Assembly: GCF_037027585.1 (NCBI RefSeq)
Contig: NZ_JAXCLE010000002.1
Coordinates: forward strand, 317,353 to 381,352
Direction of reading: 5' to 3'
Source: Solibacillus ferritrahens
GTDB taxonomy: Bacteria; Bacillota; Bacilli; Bacillales_A; Planococcaceae
DNA length: 64,000 bases
The position numbers and the translations under genes are program-made. Of the stretch, positions 59,033 to 64,000 are shown in pieces; the stretch's first letter is position 1, and each line of letters opens with the position of its first letter. The notes below the pieces were generated by a model. That model was given only the letters and a program-made list of their open reading frames with translations, did no database searches and was not told where the DNA came from.

Positions 59033-60036
59033 GTATGTTTGAAGATGCAGGAACCATTACATTAATTATTGGATTAATTATTGCATTTGTCATCTTGGCA
59101 GTATTTTTCACATTTGTTCCAGTCGCACTATGGATTAGTGCACTTGCAGCAGGTGTAAGAGTAAGTATTTTCACATTAATCGGGATGCGTTTACGTCGGG
59201 TAATCCCTTCACGTATCGTGAATCCGTTAATTAAAGCACATAAAGCAGGTTTGGACGTAACAATTAACCAATTAGAATCCCACTATTTAGCAGGTGGTAA
59301 TGTTGACCGTGTTGTAAATGCATTAATCGCAGCACACCGAGCAAATATTGAGTTAACTTTCGAACGTGCAGCAGCAATTGATTTAGCTGGACGTGACGTT
59401 TTAGAAGCAGTACAAATGTCGGTTAACCCTAAAGTTATTGAAACACCATTCATTGCAGGTGTAGCGATGAACGGTATTGAAGTAAAAGCAAAAGCGCGTA
59501 TTACAGTGCGTGCTAACTTAGACCGCCTAGTCGGGGGTGCTGGTGAAGAGACGATTGTAGCCCGTGTAGGTGAAGGTATCGTATCAACATTAGGTTCTAG
59601 TGCATCACATTCAAAAGTATTAGAAAATCCAGATTTAATCTCTCAAACAGTACTTTCTAAAGGTTTAGACTCTGGTACAGCTTTCGAAATTCTATCGATT
59701 GATATCGCAGACGTTGATATCGGTAAAAACATCGGTGCCGAGCTTCAAATTGAGCAAGCACAAGCAGATAAAAACATTGCACAGGCAAAAGCGGAAGAAC
59801 GTCGTGCTATGGCCGTTGCAAGTGAGCAGGAAATGATTGCAAAAGTTCAAGAGATGAAAGCGAAAGTAGTAGAAGCAGAGGCAGAAGTTCCTATGGCTCT
59901 AGCAGAAGCGCTTCGTTCGGGTAACTTTGGTATAATGGATTATATGAACTATAAAAATATTCAGGCAGATACATCAATGCGTGATTCCATTTCAAAAGTC
60001 TCAAATAACGAAAATCAGGATCCAAAGAATAAATAA
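59029..60036 (+). CDS. floA: Flotillin-like protein FloA
   Basis: 335-residue membrane scaffold of functional membrane microdomains. N-terminal hydrophobic hairpin (about 8-45), then a PHB/SPFH-like domain (VSIFTLIGMRLRRVIPSRIV onward), and a C-terminal Ala/Glu/Lys-rich coiled coil (QAQADKNIAQAKAEERRAMA). GGAGAAGGA precedes ATG 59029, which overlaps yqeZ by 4 bp, giving coupled translation of protease and flotillin. Corresponds to B. subtilis yqfA and is under the same sigma-W promoter. Confidence 0.95.
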   Translation: MSMFEDAGTITLIIGLIIAFVILAVFFTFVPVALWISALAAGVRVSIFTLIGMRLRRVIPSRIVNPLIKAHKAGLDVTINQLESHYLAGGNVDRVVNALIAAHRANIELTFERAAAIDLAGRDVLEAVQMSVNPKVIETPFIAGVAMNGIEVKAKARITVRANLDRLVGGAGEETIVARVGEGIVSTLGSSASHSKVLENPDLISQTVLSKGLDSGTAFEILSIDIADVDIGKNIGAELQIEQAQADKNIAQAKAEERRAMAVASEQEMIAKVQEMKAKVVEAEAEVPMALAEALRSGNFGIMDYMNYKNIQADTSMRDSISKVSNNENQDPKNK

Positions 60037-60059
60037 TCGAGGAAGGGAGTGAGCACTAG

Positions 60060-60527
60060 ATGGAAGGATTTATCATAATGATCATTATATTTGTTGTCAG
60101 TTCCTTGTTAGGTAAAGGAAAAGAACAGCAAAAGAAAGAATCAAAACAGATGCCGCCATTTAGCAGTCAACCTGCTCCTCGAAAACAGGAAGTAGAACAA
60201 AGAACCGAGCAAAGACGTCCGAAATCTTTGGAGGACTTTGCAAATGAGGTATTTGGTCAGCTTAATGAAAAAGCAAAGCCAGTTGCACAAAAAGTGACTC
60301 AAGAGCTTCCTAAACAAGTAGAAAAGCCTGTTCTAGAAGCAAAGCGAGTTATAACTGATGTACGTACAGACAATCCAAATAGTGCACGTTCATTAAAGGA
60401 ACGTCCAATTGTTGCATTGGCAAAAAAAGAGGCCGAAGCATTCCAGGTAGTGCCTTCTAGTCAACGTGATTTAATGCAAGCCATCATTATGACAGAAGTT
60501 CTGGGACCACCAAAGGCAAGAAGATAA
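60060..60527 (+). CDS. yqfB: YqfB-like membrane-anchored protein
   Basis: 155-residue protein with one N-terminal membrane helix (MEGFIIMIIIFVVSSLLG) and a basic, Gln/Lys/Pro-rich cytoplasmic region of low complexity, then a conserved-looking end SQRDLMQAIIMTEVLGPP. It is the third gene of the sigma-W operon, as yqfB is in B. subtilis; the symbol is given by position. GGAAGGGAGTG precedes ATG 60060. Likely a partner of FloA/YqeZ, but no activity is known. A terminator ends the operon. Confidence 0.78.
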   Translation: MEGFIIMIIIFVVSSLLGKGKEQQKKESKQMPPFSSQPAPRKQEVEQRTEQRRPKSLEDFANEVFGQLNEKAKPVAQKVTQELPKQVEKPVLEAKRVITDVRTDNPNSARSLKERPIVALAKKEAEAFQVVPSSQRDLMQAIIMTEVLGPPKARR

Positions 60528-60534
60528 TCATAAG

Positions 60535-60580
60535 ACTACCTATTACTGCGTAAATTAACGTAGAAATAGGTAGTTTTTTA
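60535..60580 (+). terminator. Rho-independent terminator of the yqeZ operon
   Basis: ACTACCTATT and AAATAGGTAGT pair with an inner CTGCGT/ACGTAG extension, followed by TTTTTTA. Confidence 0.9.
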
Positions 60581-60662
60581 GTTAAAAAAGTAACGGGCAG
60601 AATATAATTAATATTGAAGGGCATAAGAAATGGGTATATACATGATGAGAGGGGGAATTCAA

Positions 60663-61205
60663 TTGAAAAGTGTTTGGATTAACGTCGTGATCATGAGTGC
60701 GTTCATTTTAGCAGCATGCGGGAATACTAGTAATGAGAATCTTTCAGATGCAGGTGAAACAAATATTGTTTATGAGAATGATGAGATGATTTCGCATAAT
60801 CTGGAAGGGGTAACAGTTTCATTCGACTATCAAATCCAAAAGATAACTAATAGTGAGATGCTATCACAATCTACCAATTTACAATCTGGAGATTATTTAC
60901 TTGAAGTTAGTGGAGAGATTTATAATGATTTTGAGCAAATGATTTATTATACACCTCATTTCAATATAGAAACTTCTGAAAAAGTGAAAATTGAGCAGTT
61001 GTCATCTACGGTTGGCGATGAGCAAATTTTAGTGAATCCGCAAATGAAAACGAATTTTACCGTTGTCTATTTAATTCCTAAGGAACAATACAATGAAAAT
61101 GCATTTTTAAATCTCCGTGTTCCGGCAGCATTTAAAGAGCCGGACAGTGAAAGCTCCGGTGATGCGTTGGGAGATTCCGTAAATTGGGAAATTCCAATCA
61201 AATAA
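60663..61205 (+). CDS. Predicted lipoprotein, 180 residues
   Basis: Type II signal peptide with lipobox FILAAC and Cys at residue 19, then an acidic beta-rich domain (VSFDYQIQKITNSEM, NPQMKTNFTVVYLIP) that resembles extracellular DUF4352-like immunoglobulin folds; this resemblance is only structural guesswork. TTG 60663 is chosen because AGAGGGGGA lies seven bases upstream and it gives a proper signal peptide; ATG 60630 would place 11 extra residues ahead of it. It stands between the sigma-W operon and yqfC, where B. subtilis has no gene. Function unknown. Confidence 0.78.
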   Translation: MKSVWINVVIMSAFILAACGNTSNENLSDAGETNIVYENDEMISHNLEGVTVSFDYQIQKITNSEMLSQSTNLQSGDYLLEVSGEIYNDFEQMIYYTPHFNIETSEKVKIEQLSSTVGDEQILVNPQMKTNFTVVYLIPKEQYNENAFLNLRVPAAFKEPDSESSGDALGDSVNWEIPIK

Positions 61206-61214
61206 ACTACACAT

Positions 61215-61259
61215 GCCTTCTTTTTCCGTAGCATATAGTGACGTAAAAAGGAGGCTTTT
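61215..61259 (+). terminator. Terminator hairpin that contains the yqfC ribosome binding site
   Basis: GCCTTCTTTTTCCGT (61215-61229) pairs with ACGTAAAAAGGAGGC (61241-61255) with one G-U and one mismatch, followed by TTTTT. AAAGGAGG in the 3' arm is the yqfC ribosome binding site. The loop contains CATATAGT (61232-61239), a near match to a sigma-E -10. Confidence 0.75.
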
Positions 61260-61261
61260 TA

Positions 61262-61498
61262 TTGAGAAAATTATTTCCTATAAATAATAAATTACAAATC
61301 TCCTCTTTTCTGGACATCCGCTATGATGGTTCCTATACGTTAGGAGATGTGTCCCCTACTGAATACAATTGTCATACGAAGGACTTTACTATGCATATTC
61401 GTGCTGGTGAGTTGGAAGTAATGCATCTGTTTGAGGAAGGCTTTTTAATTCATTGTAAAAAGCTTGAAAAATTGTCTATTGAGCGAATAAAAAAATGA
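61262..61498 (+). CDS. yqfC: Sporulation protein YqfC
   Basis: 78-residue YabP/YqfC-family protein expressed in the mother cell in B. subtilis. Sequence has the family pattern LQISSFLDIRYDGSYTLGDVSPTEY and ends in a Lys/Arg-rich tail. Start is TTG 61262, six bases after AAAGGAGG, which is embedded in the 3' arm of a terminator hairpin. The last codons overlap the yqfD start by 4 bp. Precise function unknown; yqfC is required for normal sporulation in some Bacillus. Confidence 0.93.
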   Translation: MRKLFPINNKLQISSFLDIRYDGSYTLGDVSPTEYNCHTKDFTMHIRAGELEVMHLFEEGFLIHCKKLEKLSIERIKK

Positions 61499-62604
61499 AA
61501 AGGCCTTATAAAAAACTTATAACAATTAAGATGAAGCAATCGAAAGAAGCCCATACTTTTATTACGCTCCTGAAAAAAAATAATGTTCGAATTACACAAC
61601 TTCGTTTTCCACAAAAGGAAATTACTTTCCAGCTTGCATACAATGACTTATCCTTAATTCGAAAGCTTAGAAAACAAGCGAAAGTTCGAATTGCAATTCG
61701 CTATAGTGAACCGGAAGTTATTTTGCAAAAGGATTTGAAGACAGGTATAGGGCTGATTTTGCTGCTTATAATCCCATTATTATTATCACGGTTTATTTGG
61801 CAAGTGGAAGTTGAAGCGCAAACCGTAGAACTCGAGGATGAGGTGATGGACTATTTGCAGCAGGAAGTAGGGATAGAATTTCCTGTGCGAAAGAGTGCAT
61901 TTATTTCCGATAATGAAATTCGTCAAACAATGATGAGGCAGTTCAGGGAGTTTTCTTGGGTACATATTATGAAAAATGGCAGTAAAGTTACAATTAGCCC
62001 ACAGTTAGCGCCGAAAATAGAACCGCCTCAAAAGCCAAGTACAAATCAATATTTAGTTGCTGCAAACAATGGAGTCGTTACACATTTTCAAATCGAAAAA
62101 GGAATTCGTAAAGTAGAGCCGAATACAACAGTTTATCGTGGGGATGTTCTCGTATCTGGCATTTTGGAGTACGGAGAAAAGTCAATAATGATAGGAGCGG
62201 AAGGTAAGGTATTTGTCGACTATTGGCTCGAAACCTCTTTTACCATTCCGAAAACAATTAAAATGGAAGTATTGGATGATTATGGTTGGAACTATAAAAT
62301 TAACTGGAGTGAAATTGGAGCTTCAATTGAGCAAAAATCATTTAAACCGTTAAAGTCAATTGTGACTTACGAACCGTATAGAATGTTCCAGAAAAAAACG
62401 GAGAAGATAAGTGAGAAGGATATCGAATCAGTTATTTTACCATTACTACATGAAAAGATGATTTATTCATTGCCGCTTGAATCCGCGATTAAAGCAGAAA
62501 AACTTTTGCACGTGTACGCTGATGATGATACAGTTAAAGGGAAAGTCTTGTATTTAGTAAATGAAAATATCGCAAAACCACATCTAATTCACCAAGGAGA
62601 ATGA
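61495..62604 (+). CDS. yqfD: Sporulation protein YqfD
   Basis: 369-residue membrane protein of the YqfD family. A cytoplasmic N-terminal region (1-80) with basic and beta-rich stretches, one membrane helix (about 83-102, TGIGLILLLIIPLLLSRFI), and a large extracytoplasmic part containing the BON/FtsQ-like QEVGIEFPVRKSAF, WVHIMKNGSKVTISPQLAP and NNGVVTHFQIEKG. It overlaps yqfC by ATGA and phoH starts at its end. Mother-cell sporulation role by family; mechanism unknown. Confidence 0.93.
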   Translation: MKRPYKKLITIKMKQSKEAHTFITLLKKNNVRITQLRFPQKEITFQLAYNDLSLIRKLRKQAKVRIAIRYSEPEVILQKDLKTGIGLILLLIIPLLLSRFIWQVEVEAQTVELEDEVMDYLQQEVGIEFPVRKSAFISDNEIRQTMMRQFREFSWVHIMKNGSKVTISPQLAPKIEPPQKPSTNQYLVAANNGVVTHFQIEKGIRKVEPNTTVYRGDVLVSGILEYGEKSIMIGAEGKVFVDYWLETSFTIPKTIKMEVLDDYGWNYKINWSEIGASIEQKSFKPLKSIVTYEPYRMFQKKTEKISEKDIESVILPLLHEKMIYSLPLESAIKAEKLLHVYADDDTVKGKVLYLVNENIAKPHLIHQGE

Positions 62605-62606
62605 GT

Positions 62607-63566
62607 ATGTCAGAAAAATATGTTGAGCTACAAATCGACAATCCAAATGAAGCGGTCATGCTTTTGGGAATGTCTGATGCAAATATAACATTGATTGAAG
62701 AAACTTATAATGTCCAGATTATTACGCGTGGCGAAGTAATTCAGATTGCAGGCGATGATGCAGCAAAGAAAAAACAAGCACATTCAGTATTAGAAGCATT
62801 ACTTAAAGTAATAAGGAAAAATATTAATATTGATCAGCGCGATGTGACGACAGCGATCGAGATGGAAAGTAAAGGCACAATTGAATATTATGCAGAACTA
62901 TATGATGAAGAAATAGCGCGCAATACTAAAGGAAAGCCGATTCGTGCCAAAACAATTGGTCAGCGAGAATACATTCGGGCAATCCGTCATAAGGATTTAA
63001 TTTTTGGTATTGGTCCAGCCGGTACAGGTAAAACTTATTTGGCGGTTGTTATGGCTACACAGGCCTTAAAGAATGGACATGTAAAACGTATAATTTTAAC
63101 CCGTCCTGCAGTTGAAGCGGGTGAATCATTAGGGTTTTTGCCGGGTGATTTAAAGGAAAAGGTTGATCCTTATCTACGCCCTCTATATGACGCTCTGCAC
63201 GACATTTACGGGCAGGAACAGACTCAACGTCTAATTGAACGTGGAACAATTGAAATTGCACCTTTAGCCTATATGCGCGGGCGTACATTAGACGATGCAT
63301 TCGTTATTTTGGATGAAGCCCAAAATACAACACACCAGCAAATGAAAATGTTTTTAACACGTTTAGGTTTTGGATCTAAAATGGTAATTACTGGTGATAA
63401 AACGCAAATAGATTTACCAAAAAACACCGAATCAGGTCTCATCATTGCAGAACGCACATTAAAATACGTGAAAGACATTCACTTCCAAATATTAGAACAA
63501 GGGGATGTAGTGAGGCATCCTTTAGTAGCAAGAGTAATACAAGCTTACTCCGACCAGGAATTATAA
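62607..63566 (+). CDS. phoH: PhoH-family ATPase
   Basis: 319-residue P-loop ATPase, the same length as B. subtilis PhoH. N-terminal KH-like region (1-80), then Walker A GIGPAGTGKTYLAVV near residue 134 and Walker B VILDEAQNTTHQQMK near 232, with MVITGDKTQID following. AAGGAG lies seven bases before ATG 62607, preferred to the ATG at 62601 that abuts it. It is in the yqfC-yqfD-phoH order of B. subtilis. Predicted RNA helicase/ribosome-related ATPase; the role is not settled. Confidence 0.95.
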   Translation: MSEKYVELQIDNPNEAVMLLGMSDANITLIEETYNVQIITRGEVIQIAGDDAAKKKQAHSVLEALLKVIRKNINIDQRDVTTAIEMESKGTIEYYAELYDEEIARNTKGKPIRAKTIGQREYIRAIRHKDLIFGIGPAGTGKTYLAVVMATQALKNGHVKRIILTRPAVEAGESLGFLPGDLKEKVDPYLRPLYDALHDIYGQEQTQRLIERGTIEIAPLAYMRGRTLDDAFVILDEAQNTTHQQMKMFLTRLGFGSKMVITGDKTQIDLPKNTESGLIIAERTLKYVKDIHFQILEQGDVVRHPLVARVIQAYSDQEL

Positions 63567-63574
63567 TTTTACGC

Positions 63575-63607
63575 AAAGAGCAGTTGCACCGTGCAATTGC
63601 TCTTTTT
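63575..63607 (+). terminator. Rho-independent terminator of phoH
   Basis: AAAGAGCAGTTGCA pairs with TGCAATTGCTCTTT with one mismatch around the CCG loop, followed by T. Confidence 0.92.
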
Positions 63608-63744
63608 GGTCTTCTGATAATTTCAGATTAAAAGCTCAAAGTTACATAAATAAATGGTATCATTTGTAAATAGAAAAAATCTTTGGTTCATCACCATAAG
63701 TTGGGGATGACAAAATTGAAAGAATAAGATTTTTTAATGAAATC

Positions 63745-63857
63745 CGTTCTGTTGCGCTACGGGAAAAACGCGTTGAAGCAAGTGTTTTTGAAGCTCGCGT
63801 CCGTTGTACTACGTTCTGGGGCAGGCTTTCCGGGCGGAGTGGCTCCAAAGCTTTTGT
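63745..63857 (+). repeat. GC-richer module of composite element D
   Basis: GTTGTACTACGTTCTGGGGCAG (63803-63824), then GGGCGGAGTGGCTCCAAAGC and TTTTGT to 63857, match the reverse complement of the module at 53331-53380 and partly that of copy E near 20.4 kb. The left part (63745-63800, CGCTACGGGAAAAACGCG...) is not seen at 53.3 kb. A - strand open frame across it is treated as spurious. Confidence 0.78.
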
Positions 63858-63879
63858 AGATTAAATTGCGTAACGAGAT

Positions 63880-64000
63880 AAATAGAGGAATGAATTTCCG
63901 TTATTTTTAAAATAACATAAAAAATAGTGAAAATAACGGAAGGGATTTCCGTTATTGACCTAAAAAACATGAAATTTCAGGATTTTATTTAAAATAACGG
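63880..64000. repeat. Palindrome array D (cut by window end)
   Basis: Units at 63880-63907 and 63932-63956, and the first half of a third (AAATAACGG, 63992-64000). Centres are 51 bp apart, then about 61 bp if the third unit is complete. The 63957-63991 spacer is the reverse complement of the array C spacer with few differences. The array continues past the window. Confidence 0.85.

Noticed and set aside
63660..63848. 62-codon - strand frame at the window end
   Set aside because: It lies in the GC-richer repeat module, has no ribosome binding site, and reading continues into repeat sequence.
1..64000. tRNA or rRNA genes, prophage or complete insertion sequences
   Set aside because: No cloverleaf with a TTCGA-type arm, no rRNA stretch, and no transposase, integrase or phage structural protein was seen on either strand.

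Overview
The window comes from a low-GC, endospore-forming Firmicute. Gene order and protein features fit Bacillales, most likely a Planococcaceae genome of the Solibacillus/Lysinibacillus type; that placement is inferred from gene content, not from a database match. Sporulation genes (ymxH, dpaA, dpaB, spoIIIE, spoVS, yqfC, yqfD), strong Rho-independent terminators, AAGGAGG-type ribosome binding sites, CIRCE, and sigma-W and LexA sites all agree. Nearly every gene lies on the + strand; the exception is one small ABC-transporter operon at 3.2-5.6 kb.

Layout. (1) 1-9.7 kb: the 3' part of pnp, the M16 peptidase mlpA, an inverted GntR/ABC operon resembling the ytr locus, then ymxH-dpaA-dpaB-asd-dapA, which supply dipicolinate and lysine precursors. 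(2) 9.9-14.1 kb: rnjB (RNase J2) and spoIIIE. (3) 14.3-20.1 kb: the GntR regulator ymfC and a complete nucleoside ABC importer (nupN-O-P-Q type). (4) 20.7-31.6 kb: the conserved ymfF-ymfH-ymfI-ymfJ-ymfK-rodZ-pgsA-cinA-recA-rny block. (5) 32.3-40.8 kb: an accessory surface-glycan segment (ATP-grasp, glycosyltransferase, short epimerase, LytR-CpsA-Psr protein) interleaved with ymdB and spoVS, then korA-korB. (6) 41.5-50.3 kb: hemW and the heat-shock cluster hrcA-grpE-dnaK-dnaJ-prmA-rsmE. (7) 50.6-64 kb: a carotenoid desaturase, a PH-domain protein, mtaB, two unknowns, deoC, rpsU, the sigma-W operon yqeZ-floA-yqfB, a lipoprotein, yqfC-yqfD and phoH. Blocks 1-5 and 6-7 are far apart in Bacillus subtilis, so they are joined here near 40.8-41.5 kb. 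Compared with B. subtilis, dapG, tepA, ylxY and yqeY are absent from their usual places.

The least expected content is intergenic. Two arrays carry a 10-bp core (GTGRCGAWTA) repeated at an almost invariant 21-bp period (29.58-29.76 kb and 40.87-40.99 kb). A second family is made of about 26-bp palindromes (AATAASGGAA...TTYCCSTTATT) set in a fixed 51/61/51-bp centre-to-centre layout, at 5.7, 47.0, 53.2 and 63.9 kb. At 53.2 and 63.9 kb these arrays are joined to a GC-richer module ending in TGGCTCCAAAGCTTTTGT, and the two composites face each other across the mtaB-phoH segment. I know of no named family for any of these.

Functionally, much of the window is housekeeping: RNA decay (PNPase, RNase J2, RNase Y), spore core chemistry (DPA synthase and its precursors), DNA translocation and repair (SpoIIIE, RecA), protein folding (HrcA regulon) and membrane stress response (YqeZ-FloA-YqfB). 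Regulatory sites readable in the sequence include a CIRCE element, a LexA box merged with a terminator upstream of recA, a consensus sigma-W promoter, a sigma-K-like promoter before ymxH-dpaAB, and a yqfC ribosome binding site held inside a terminator stem.
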